Position numbers and translations under genes: made by a program. A DNA stretch of 64,000 nucleotides, from the NCBI RefSeq assembly GCF_900090045.1, contig NC_041783.1, forward strand, positions 558,001 to 622,000, given 5' to 3'. Numbering within the stretch: the stretch's first letter is position 1; every line of letters starts with the position of its first letter. Origin of the DNA: Plasmodium malariae (taxonomy: Eukaryota; Apicomplexa; Aconoidasida; Haemosporida; Plasmodiidae). This document shows, piece by piece, positions 1 through 11,268 of this stretch. The notes under the pieces are model-generated. The model saw only the letters and a list, made by a program, of their open reading frames with translations, did not search any database and was not told where the DNA came from.

Positions 1-311
1 TTAAAAGGAAAAAAAAAAAAATACATTTACACATAAATATATTCCACATTCTTCATATTACGAAACATCATATTACACAATGTTTATGAAATTTTAAATT
101 TTTAAATTTTAAATTTTAAATTTTACTTTTTAATTTTTCGAAATGTTCATTGTTTACCGACTTGGAAATTTTCATGGCACTTCTGCGCTAAGTTACATAC
201 TTATTTGCAGAGCTTTGAAGTTTCATGAGGAACATAGATATTCTCACAATATATAATTGAACCCACTAATTTTGTTGACGCGTTCATATATAAATATAAA
301 TATAAATATAA

Positions 312-348
<37 letters not shown>

Positions 349-642
349 CATTCACGCATACATGTTTATACAACTGTATATGCTTTCCAGCAGCCCTTCA
401 TTTTAAACATATTGTATACATGTTGGATAAGCTAACATACTCACATTTTTAGTATTTTATATATTATGTAATTCCAATTCATTATCTCATGTTTGGTTTT
501 TCGTAAATACCTGCAGTTAGACCATTTAAAAATTTTCTTCCATATTTTTGCTCCAATATTTTTCGCCTATTTTTTGCGCCCTTTTTATTACCCCCTTTTC
601 TTTTGTGTTCCCCTACACATGCATATCTCTTTCTGGTAAATA
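1..642. other. A+T-rich 5' flank of the BUB1 kinase gene
   Basis: No gene is visible. The stretch holds short tandem TATAAA-type repeats followed by a (TA)n run near 290-350, and T-rich blocks just before the start codon at 643. It is probably the promoter and 5' untranslated region of the plus-strand gene that follows. The left neighbour lies outside the window. Confidence 0.6.
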
Positions 643-3600
643 ATGTTTAAAGGAGATATCAAAAAGATATATGTAAAAAATCACATCAAGAAGATATATT
701 TCGTAAAAAGACATAATGAAAATAGCAGTATTGAAGAAAAAAATAGCAGTATTCTTTACAAAAATTTCGATGATTTTGTTGCAATTTTAGTAAATATAAG
801 AAAATTTGATAAAAATATAAAAAAATTAAAAGTTGATAAACGCAGCTCAGAATTTTCCAATATATTGTTAAAATATTTAAGTTTTCATGTGCATAAATTT
901 GGTTATAAATTTCACTCGTTTATTTTAGAATACACTAAGGATTTGGCAGACTTTGACATAAATAATTGCTATGTTATAAATGAAATAAGCAAAACTGATA
1001 TTCAGAATGTTGTAAAGAATGGATATTCGAGAATATTGTTTAAGTATGATAGTGTAAAAAATTTATTACATTACATAAAAAGACATATTATTATATTTGA
1101 TACATTTAATGCAAATATTCAGCAGCTACTAACCAGATACTTGTATGTTTCCTTAAACCCTCTCAATTTGCTTATTTTTGTATATTTAAAAATTTACAAC
1201 AATGGTGCTATAAACGGTACTATAAATGATGATACAAATGGTGCTATAAATACCAACAAGGCTAATGTCCAAAACAATAATAAAAAATCAAATGGGGAGT
1301 TAGTAATATGTAGTGTTAAAAATGCAGGGAAACATACTCCAGTGTCGAGGAAAGACGGCGTTCCTCTGCAAAATATTATGAATGATGTTGCAAAAATTTT
1401 CGAAAGGGATACCTTCTTTTGTAACGATTTATATTTCTTTTTATGCACATATGCAGAATATATTATGAAATATACTATAATTAGTTGTTATGGTGAAATA
1501 TATAACGATAATGAAGTTATAAAAGGGAAATTAAAAATATTTCAGTGGTCCAAAAGGAGTATAAGAAGTTGTGTAATGCAAAAAATACGTCTATATGGCA
1601 CTTTAAAAAATTTAAAATTAACTGATAAAATTAATATTAAGTACACTTTTAATTCATACGAAATGAATGTTATTCAATATATTAAAAATTTTAAAAGGTT
1701 TACGGAAGTTGGTAATGGTTTTAAAAATATTAAAATGTCTCACAGAAATTATTCATATATTTATGAATTAGTTTTACTCCTTTATTTTATCAAAAAGTGC
1801 TTATATCATTTGAATGATAATGTCGATTTTGTTTTACAAGTTTCCCTATACACTATATATAAAACCATAAAAGTGACTATTATATATTTATATTTTAACT
1901 TACCAAAATATATGAATCATTACTTTTTGAATATTTTTTTAATATTTTTTAAAAATAAAACAAAAAAAGTATCAGCTACTATGAACAAAATGAAAAGGAC
2001 ATACAGAAATGTTATGAATAATGTATCTAAGCAAAGGATAAATTATATGAGGAAAAAATTGTTTAACTGTGCGAAAGTGAATAAACAAAATGACACAAAC
2101 AAAGTACATATGAAGAAGACAGCTATTGTCAAAATTGATATTAAAAATTCAGAAAAAAAAAAATTAAAAGAAATTTTAAATATCACCTTTTTTGAAATAG
2201 ATAACTATAATGAAAGAGTGTACAATGGGAGTGAACTAAAAAATTTTTTGAATTTCCATGTCTACGGTTCTGTTATACAGTTAAAATATAACAGTGAACA
2301 GCACTTGAGAAGGAAAGAGAAGCTTCGAAAGGATAAATTCTTATCAATAAAAAAAAAAGTAAGGGAAAAAATAGAGAAAATGGGGAAAGTAGAGAAAATG
2401 GAAAAAACAGAAAAAAAGGAAAAAGTTGAAAAAATAGAAAAAGCGGAAAAAGAGGAAAAAATAGAAAAAGAGGAAAAAATGGAAAAAAAGGAAAGTGACC
2501 AAAAGTATGAAAAAAAATGTAATTTTTTCTACCCAAATAAGTTTCTGTTTATGAAAAGATATTCCTCACTATATAGAAAGACATCCAGAAATAGGATTAG
2601 GAAAAGGGAAAACTTATATGATAGCATTTCTGTAAATGCACAAGCAAATAATGCAAAATGCTATATCTGCAACAGGTTCTTGTATAAGCGTAAAAATAAT
2701 AAAGATGAATTAACTAAGGTGCACCCTTTTAATTGTGATCAAAATGTTACCAACATATATTCTGAAGATGGTTATGTTTGTAAGAAGAGAGTTTTGCATA
2801 AGCTACTAAAATGTACATACGGAAATCTTCTAAAGCAAAATAAATGCGTTTTAATTAAGAAAAGTGAGAATGCTTATTGCACGAACCTTCCTATGTATGC
2901 AAATGATTATAAAGTTGAAAATAATGAATGTTTTAATAATAACCACCATGTGAATAGCCATTTTGGTGCAAAAGTCGAAATTTTGAAACACGAGGAACAA
3001 ATTTCTGGGCCTGTTCAGGATAATTCTAATGTTCATGAAAAAATTGAATACACTTTACCTTCTCAATTATTAGAAAATGCATCACCAAAAAATCAAATCA
3101 AAGTAGATAACGTAGAATTAGCAAGAAATGCAGATAGTGAAAGTAATTTTAGTGCGACTTTTGAGAAAAACAGGGCACAAGAGGAAGGAGTAGCAAACGA
3201 GGAAGGGGTAGCAAACGAGGAAGGGGTAGCAAACGAGGAAGGAGTAGCAAACGAGGAAGAGATAGCACAAGAGGAAGGGGTAACACATGAGGAAGGGATA
3301 GCACAAGAGGAAGAGGTAGCAAAAGAGGAAGAGATAGCACAAGAGGAAGGGGTAGCACAAGAGGAAGGGGTAGCACAAGAGGAAGGGGTAGCACAAGAGG
3401 AAGAGATAGCACAAGAGGAAGAGATAGCACAAGATGAAGGGGTAGCAAACGAGGAAGAGATAGCACAAGAGGAAGGGGTAACACATGAGGAAGGGATAGC
3501 ACAAGAGGAAGAGATAGCAAACGAGGAAGAGAGAGCACAAGAAGAAGGGGTAGCACAAGAGGAAGGGGTAACACAGGAGGAAGAGGTAGCAAAAGAGGAA

Positions 3601-6600
3601 GATATAGCACAAGAGGAAGGGGTAGCACAAGAGGAAGGGGTAACACAAGAGGAAGAGGTAGCAAAAGAGGAAGAGATAGCACAAGAGGAAGAGGTAGCAA
3701 AAGAGGAAATGATCGAAGGGAATAAAGCAACACAGGAAGACGAACCGATGCAAAGTCCAAGTAATACAAAAGATGTAAAAATGATGGAGACAGAGAATGC
3801 TAAAGTAATAGATGAAGAGATCATTGGTAGTTGTAGTCATAGTTTTAATCATAGTTTTAGTCGTACTTTTAGTCCTAGTAGTAGTCTTCCTGGTGATAAA
3901 GCTGCAAATAATGATTCTTTACAAAATCGCAAAGAGGAGGAACGTGATAAGATGTCCATTGTATCATCAAAAGAAAAATGTATGAATGGAACTAAGCATA
4001 AAAAAAGTGATGAACAACGTAATATAAAAAATGAGGGAAAATATGCGAAATACTTTTCCGATGAGTCGACTGCCACAGAAAGTTCAACGGATGATGAAGA
4101 TTTTTACATAAAAATAGGAGGAAAATTAATAAAAAACGGGAAAAAAAAAAAAAAAAAAAAAAAAAGTTATAAAAGATGGAAAAAAGAAAAAAGAAATAAT
4201 AGAAGTTGAAAAAAGTGGAAATAATGTAAGGAGAAGCATAAGACTTCAGCATAAATTAAAAAGAAAAATCAAGGTGCAAAAAGATATATTAAAAGGCAAA
4301 AATCGTGTTAGCCAAATAAGAAACAGGAAGGGACAATTTGTAAAAGAAGGCAAAAATCAAAGCAACGCATACAATAAAAAGGACACAGAAAATACATTTT
4401 CAGAAGTGGGGCTAAAAGATGGACAAGAAGAACAAAAAGGAACAAATGAAAAGGATTCAGTGAAAAAGAAAAAAGTAGGAAAACAAAATATATGTGTAAC
4501 AAATGACAAATATAATAATGATAAACGGAGGAAGGGGAGTAATAGTAGTAGGACTAGAAGTAGGAGTAGAAGTGGAAGTAGAAGTGGAAGTAAGAGTAGC
4601 AGCAGGAGGAGTGACAGGGGGGTAGATCTAGGAAACTGTGGAAAAGACCACCGTGGAGATGAAGCTTACACCATACATAATGGAGGTCAAAGGGATCAAG
4701 GAGTAGGCAAGGAAGGAAAAGATCATTCAAAAAAAAAAATTTCGGATATAAAAAAAAAGAATCCGAATAAAAAAAAAGATTGCACTTATGATGAAACGCC
4801 AAAAGGGAAAAATAGTAAAAAGTTAATATTTACTATGTCACTGAGTGATAGTACCGGGGAGTCTTTGAATTTAGAAAATGCAAATGTTAACAGAGCTGTG
4901 CAAGGTTCTATAGCACGAAAGGAAAAAGATAAAAGGACGAAAAAGATAGGCGAACCGTTAAATACGGATGCAAAGTATGAGAATAAATATGAAAAATATG
5001 AAGATATAAAAATAGCAAAAGAGAACGTCCAAATGTTAAGAGAGAATAATGTGGACCATTTTGATAAACCATTTGCAGATACATACGAAATATATATGAA
5101 TGAAAGAATAGAAGAAGATAAGATATATAGTATTTATAGCAAATTCAAATTAGTTGTTATTTATTTATTTGATCATTATGTTATTGGAGGTTTATATCTG
5201 ATTAATCCTTACAACAGTCAGGAAAAAAAAAGGTATATTCATTTTGCCAGAATGCAATCAAATATTAATAACATAAATCATACAAAAATATTTCATTATA
5301 ACAGTAACGAATTAGTAGGATCATTAAAGAAGAATTCCAAGATATTACTATTAAGTGATAAGAATGAAAAGAGGGTAATGAAAATTTTATCAAAACGTGG
5401 AAATGGGATTAATGGTAGTACATATAAATGTATGATTAACGATAAATTATTAGCTTGTAAAGTCCAACAAAAATTGCATTTAGCAAAAAAAGAAATATAT
5501 TTTTCTTATATACTTAAGGTAAGAAAAAGTAATAAGTTGTACAAATATACCAAATATAGTAACATAAATTATAGTAGCAAAAATTTTTTTTTTGAAATAT
5601 TTAAAGAAAATAGATATATTTTTCCTGATGAATTACATTATAGAATGAACAAAAAAAAGTCAGGTTCTTCTAATGCTTTACAAAAATCTAAAAATAAAAA
5701 TGATATACAAAATGGTGGAACTCAAAATCCATCGAATGAAAATGGCATGTCTATTTTGCTCATGAACACATACAAATATGTCATATCTTTAAACGAGTTA
5801 ATCAATACTTATATTAAAAAAAATTATAAAGCGATAAGTGAGGAATTTATTTTATTTATTGTATACCAGATTATTGTAGGTGTACTACAGTTACATTTAT
5901 TGGATGTGTTACATGGGGATCTTAAAATCGATAATATTTTAATTGTGAAAAATGAAAATATGTCCAATGATGATGGAACAAAGGATTATAATATACGTAA
6001 AAAGGATAGAAACGATAAAAATTATAAAAATGATGAAAACGGTAGAAACCATATAAATGATAAATATGATGAAAACGGTAGAAACCATATAAATGATGAA
6101 AAGGACAAAAGTAAAGCTGCAAAGAAGAAGGGGAAAAATAATCATTGTGAAAATCCTAAGGAGGATGGAAAACAAAAATATAATTATAATGACCTTTTTT
6201 ATAATGATAAATTAAAGGAAGATAATAAAAATGCATTTCTTAGAAATACTTTTCCTTTAAACTTATTCCTAATTGATATAGGTCGTGGTATAGATATTAA
6301 ACATTTTAAAAAATATATCTTTTATGGAGAAAAAAATTGTGACTGTTATAATTTTTTAACTGACTCTGTTTATAATTATCATATAGATCTTGTAGGAATT
6401 GCTCAAGTAGCTAGCTGTCTATTATTTTACAGGCATATTGGGCATGTGAAATATAAATATGAAGATAAAATAGTAGATAGAAATAACATCGTTATTAACA
6501 ATTTAGACATCACATACGTAACACATAACAATCATTTTTTAAAGCGTAACGGCAGTAATGGTAGTACTACTAATAATAAAAATAAGAACAATAACAATAA

Positions 6601-8299
6601 CAACAACAACAACAACAACAACAACAAGGAGGAGGAGGAGGAGGACCAACAGGAAGAGAAGAAGAAGAAAAAAAAAGCTAGCGATAGTACCATTAGTAAG
6701 AGCAAATATCAGGAAATAGAAAATTTCATAAAAGCAAAGGAACAAACGTATGTGGAAAATGCAAATACGCTTGATAGTAACGACAAGTACTATAAAGGGG
6801 CGATTAACAAAGGCGAAAACGGCATGTGCTCATCTGCCTTAGACGATGTACATGCAGACTCCGGAAAGAAAAATTGCGCGCGGGATGGTAGTAGTACCAA
6901 CGGTAATAGTGATAGTAAATGTAGTAGCAACAGTGGCAGTAACAGTAATAATAACAGTAATAGTAACAGTAACGGAGATAACAACTCCAAAGGAGAGGAG
7001 AAATGTAATTATACAACTAGAAGTCAGACGAAAATGAGGCGGGATCAGGAGCAGAAACAGGCGCAGAATAAGAAGCAGAATTATAAGACGAGAAAAAGGT
7101 CTAATGACGAAACGGACGAGGAGGATGAGAACAACTCGGAGAGGGTTTATTATATAGACTATTCGAAATTCTTATCAATAGATGAAAAAAATAAGGAAAA
7201 GATTAACAGCTATTTTAATGAAATTAAAAAACAAACAGACAGTTATTTTGTTGAAAAAGAAGAGGAAAATAAAATAAAAAATTTCAACGTAAAAATGATG
7301 TTAAGTAGGAAAAAATATCAAGATTTTTGGCAAATATTTTTTCATCTTTTATTAAATTTTTGTAATGTATACGAATTAAATTATATTCATTTTAATTCTA
7401 ATGAGAAAAATAAAAATTGTGAAAAGGGTAATATGTCTAATAACATATTAATAAACAAATCGGACAATTATTATTTCAATTTTGACCAAAATAATTGGGA
7501 AGAAATTAACAGCAAAAATAAGAATAAGGTAGCTTCTATATATTTTAGCCAAAAGAGGAAATACTACAATAATAGCGAAAAAAATTATTATGGAGATACG
7601 GATTTAAAAAAGAGAAATAACGAGTCTATAAGTAACGCTTATTATAGTGATAGCACTAATAAAGCTAAAGGGATAATTAGAAGCAAAGAGATCGGCTGTT
7701 GCAATGGAAGAGGCATTGACAATGATATTAGGGGAGGAAGTTACATTAACAGAGGGATTGATATTAGCAGAGCCAATCGAGATAATGGGTATCCTCATAA
7801 CCCACACACCACTAATGACCAGAGGGGCAACTTAAGAAGAGAATGTTTGAAAGAATCCTTAATTATGGGTGAGAATATAGGAAACAATAATAAATATTTT
7901 TTCATACAGAATTCTATTTCGAATTTGAAAAGCTTAAAAAAAACAATGCATGACAACTGGATAAATAATGGCAAGAGTAAAATGATAACAAATAACAAGA
8001 CAGACCAGAACAGTAATGCTAACAAAAGTGATGGTAGATTTAAAAGAAAACTACTATTTTTTGAAAATGAACAGAATAAAACAAAGTGCAGGAAATTAAA
8101 TGATGCAAATTATTATATCAGTGAATGCTCTTCTAATGACACTAAGAAATCCACAAAATATATCAACAAACTCATGAAAAAAAAAGCAATATTTATTCTT
8201 TTAAATTTAAAAAGAGCAATCGAAAAAATATTCGATGACGATGAAGAGAAGCAAGCAATACTGCTGAGGGAAATGTATAATGCATCCACCTTATTTTGA
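643..8299 (+). CDS. BUB1: BUB1-type spindle checkpoint serine/threonine kinase, frame broken at a poly-A tract
   Basis: Two ORFs, 643-4209 and a second frame open from the 25-A run (4141-4165) to 8299, look like one gene of about 2,551 codons once the A run is corrected by -1 or +2. The second frame has no ATG near its beginning and reads sensibly straight out of the A run. The kinase domain is BUB1-like: a lysine in ACKVQ (codon 5459), catalytic loop HGDLKIDN (5912-5935), DIG in place of DFG (6275) followed by RGIDIKHF, and then NYHIDLVGIAQVASCLLF, which matches the BUB1 C-lobe. Two large Asn/Lys/Asp insertions (about 5950-6230 and 6540-7150) split the domain. The N-terminal half has Lys/Glu repeats (2370-2500) and an acidic 6-residue repeat (3175-3710). 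In other eukaryotes BUB1 acts at kinetochores in the spindle assembly checkpoint; that role here is inferred from family membership. An intron around the A run is possible but less likely. Confidence 0.8.
3175..3712 (+). repeat. 18-bp coding minisatellite (acidic hexapeptide repeat)
   Basis: About 30 copies of an 18-bp unit encoding variants of EEGVAQ, EEGVAN, EEEIAQ and EEEVAK within the BUB1 gene. Because the unit has no stop in any antisense frame, three long antisense ORFs appear opposite it; they are by-products. Unit number probably varies between isolates. Confidence 0.9.
4141..4165 (+). repeat. 25-A homopolymer at the BUB1 frame break
   Basis: Twenty-five consecutive A's encode lysines. 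The frame entering is that of 643-4209 and the frame leaving is that of the kinase ORF, a mismatch of one base. Either the assembly has the wrong A count, or the gene depends on slippage, or it is broken. Confidence 0.85.
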
Positions 8300-9452
8300 A
8301 GTGTAGCGCATATTGCATTTTTTCAGGCCTATTCTTGGAGGCACTTTTTTTACATATTCTTTTTTTTGTAAAACCTTCGTTATAAATACTTTTTTTTTTT
8401 TTTTTTTATTCTCCTCTTCTCAAATAGTTATTAACTAGCTAACATTATCATTGCTCATTATGTAGATTTACACATATGTTTCTATTTTATAATATATGGT
8501 GATATTTCTTTTTTGTTTTTTTCTTTTTCCCATTCCGTTACCTTTTCATCGAAACAATATTATATCTTTTGTGCGACTTTCATTTTATGTATGGTTCGAG
8601 CCCTGGATGTTCACTTGTGTGTAACAATTTTTAGCAATTGTTTTCTTCTTTTTAATATTTACGTCCTGCTTCTTTTTATGGAAACATCATTTATGATGGG
8701 AGTGCGAATGCATAACTATCTGTGAAGCTGCTTGTTTTTGCTTGTTTATCTTATTTTTTTTTTTTTTTTACTCTTTTTTGTTCCATATGCAAAAGAAAAA
8801 TAAAAATCGAAAAATGGAAATGAAAATGAAAAAAAAAAAAAATCGCAGTAGCAGTATAATATGAAGTGTAAATAATTAAAACTTTTCCAACGTCAAATTA
8901 ATAGTTTTTACGAATACTCAAAGAATAATTTGCTTCATTTCCATATTTTATTCTTTTTTTTTTTACCAATATAATCTTGTAGCTATTAATTTTAACAAAA
9001 AAAAAAAAATAAAATAAAATTGCTTATCAAAGGCCGTAAAATTGCAGAATTACCATTGTAAGTAGTAAACAAATCGGGGGATAATATGATATACACACTC
9101 TTGAGTTTATGTCCAATTCGTTTCGTACGTTAAATGTGTTTCATATATCTCCCATTAACTGAGAATTACACGGTTGTACGAACGCAAGAGCATATAGCAT
9201 CCATTTTAACATAATTATTTTGCATACAAAAATAGGGAAATTCAATAATAAAGGCTGCGTGCTGGATGTGTAAGTATATCGCTAAATAAATGTTTCTATT
9301 TGATACATAGAAATATACTTTAAAAAATTAATTTTTTTTTTTTTTTTTTTGGAAGGTTTACTTCAAACCGAAGCAAATAATATGAGGTGTTTTCCCCTTA
9401 TGAATTTACAAAAAAATAAAAGTCGATCGATTTATCCCGAAATTCGTGCAAA
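8300..9452. other. Intergenic region between BUB1 and COQ4
   Basis: Both neighbours are on the plus strand, so this holds the BUB1 3' end and the COQ4 promoter. Several T and A homopolymers of 10-20 bases are present. The one long ORF (8513-8725) is T-rich and looks like noise. A slightly less A+T-rich stretch lies at 9060-9260, a plausible promoter or 5' UTR. Nothing else is identifiable. Confidence 0.55.
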
Positions 9453-10520
9453 ATGTACAACTTTGCAAAGTTATTTCGATCGAATTTTATTGATATAAAT
9501 ACAATAAATAAATTCGAAATTTTTTTAAAAACGATATTAGGAATATATAAGGCTCCAGATAGAACGCACTTGTTGGCCCATGCAGCAGATATATCAGCGT
9601 TATATGCAGTAAAAAAAATATATAATTATATGAAAGAAGATGAAGAAGGTAGGGTTATACTACGCGAGAAGCCTTTGCTAATTAGACAAGATATACAATT
9701 TAATGAACTAAAAAAATTACCAAAAAATACGTTAGGATATAAATATATGGAATTTTTAGAAACATATAAATTACATGCACATGACAGAGAAGTGTCTCAT
9801 TTTTTTACTGATATAAATTATTCATACATTTTAACAAGATACAGACAAATTCACGATATAGGACATGTTGTATACGATTTAAATATATCCATAGAATCAG
9901 AAGCAGCTCTCAAACTAATTGAATTAATACAAACCAAATTGCCTATCACATTACTAGCTGTTTTAATAGCCCCTCTTATGACACCCCTTTATCGATTTCA
10001 ATATACATTTAAAGATCAAATTCCATCAAATTTTCTGACATCAAATTTTGACTATACATATAACGATATATATAAATATATAGATGAGATGTCCATTAAG
10101 CAGTATGAATATAATTTAACTGATTATTTTCATGTTGACAAAAGGGGTGATAATATTTTTTATAATAAATTATATAAGTACTATTTTGACAATATTAATA
10201 ATTCGTCCTTTGTGAGAGGATCTATTATATACGGTTTTGAAAATAATAGTAATAACGACATCATATTTGATAAATTAAATAATGAATACATATTTTTAAA
10301 AAATCCTGAAAAAAAATATCTTCTTTTTCAATATAAACCAAGAAAAATATTACTAAAACAGTTGTACCCATGGGCATACACCGCCGGGATATTAACACGT
10401 AAACCCTTGCATTCTATTCATATCGAAAAATGGCTTGATAAGGACATCGATCTGTTCAGAAAAACGTACAATATTCATCCTTTACCTTCACACTTACGTC
10501 TTATGGCCGGGATTAACTGA
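9453..10520 (+). CDS. COQ4: Ubiquinone biosynthesis protein COQ4
   Basis: A 355-residue single-exon protein. The COQ4 signature HDxxHx11E is intact as H134-D135-H138-E150 in RYRQIHDIGHVVYDL, and the C-terminus (LYPWAYTAGILTRKPL followed by the IEKWLDKDIDLFRKTYNI segment) matches the conserved WA...G and W...L end of the family. In other eukaryotes COQ4 is a mitochondrial matrix-side inner-membrane protein that organises the coenzyme Q synthesis complex and has been linked to ring decarboxylation/hydroxylation of the precursor. Relative to the human protein (about 265 residues) there is an insertion of roughly 90 residues between about 195 and 290, rich in Asn, Tyr and Asp. The ATG at 9453 has A's upstream, usual for Plasmodium. 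Identification is firm; function of the insertion is unknown. Confidence 0.93.
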   Translation: MYNFAKLFRSNFIDINTINKFEIFLKTILGIYKAPDRTHLLAHAADISALYAVKKIYNYMKEDEEGRVILREKPLLIRQDIQFNELKKLPKNTLGYKYMEFLETYKLHAHDREVSHFFTDINYSYILTRYRQIHDIGHVVYDLNISIESEAALKLIELIQTKLPITLLAVLIAPLMTPLYRFQYTFKDQIPSNFLTSNFDYTYNDIYKYIDEMSIKQYEYNLTDYFHVDKRGDNIFYNKLYKYYFDNINNSSFVRGSIIYGFENNSNNDIIFDKLNNEYIFLKNPEKKYLLFQYKPRKILLKQLYPWAYTAGILTRKPLHSIHIEKWLDKDIDLFRKTYNIHPLPSHLRLMAGIN

Positions 10521-11268
10521 ACGAGTTGACGGAAAAGGAGAATATGAACTAACAGACAATTATAATAATGTGGGGAAAATAAAGACGAACTTTAAAATAT
10601 GTTTCCCTCGAAATGCATTTTTTCCTTAATATTTATACACGAATGGTGGAAATACCCAAACAAAACAAGATGAATGGAATAAATAATAAAGATGTAAAAA
10701 GTTTATTTTACACCCTCCAACAAATACGAATGCACATTTTTTTATCCCCCTTTTACTCTATTATATGAACACTTATTTTTTATGTGACACATGTTTTTTT
10801 GTAATTTTTTTTAATGCATAATTATTTTATTTTTATTTCTATTATTTTTCTATTATGTTGCTATTATTTTGCTATTATTTTGCTATTATTTTGCTATTAT
10901 TTTGCTATTATTTTGCTATCATTTTGCTATCATTTTGCTATTATTTTGCTATTATATTTCTATTTTTTTTCAATTATTTTTCTATATTTTTCTTATTATT
11001 TTTCATTTTTTTTTTATTTCTTTGTCTTTTATTAAACGTAGAGCTGCGTGACGCAATGCTCTTTCTGCATGAGGATGTTGATAATCATACCTTTAAAAAA
11101 AAAAAAAAACATATATTTTGTAATAAACCATAACAATACTATTATTCAGTCGTATTATAAATGTCCCCCTTTTATTATAACATTTACTTCGTATTCATTG
11201 TGCATAATTTTAAATCTCGTTCATATGAAAAAAAATCCAAAAGGCCGTTTACACACTTTTTACGTCCA
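10521..11268. other. Convergent intergenic region between COQ4 and the DEAD-box pseudo-helicase
   Basis: Three-prime ends of a plus-strand and a minus-strand gene face each other here. Apart from a tandem array at about 10847-10955 it is plain A+T-rich sequence with no convincing gene. T-rich ORFs reading FCYYFAIIL-type sequence are translations of the array. Confidence 0.6.
10847..10955. repeat. 11-bp tandem repeat (CTATTATTTTG)
   Basis: About nine to ten near-identical copies of an 11-bp unit, with TTAT/TCAT variants. It lies downstream of COQ4 and downstream of the minus-strand gene. Confidence 0.85.

Noticed and set aside
3093..3852. Three long minus-strand ORFs opposite the BUB1 repeats
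   Set aside because: The 18-bp unit simply lacks antisense stops. All three frames translate the repeat, with no start context or composition of a real protein.
8585..8610. GGTTCGAGCCC-like tRNA B box
   Set aside because: No A box or foldable cloverleaf lies upstream, and no acceptor stem can be drawn.
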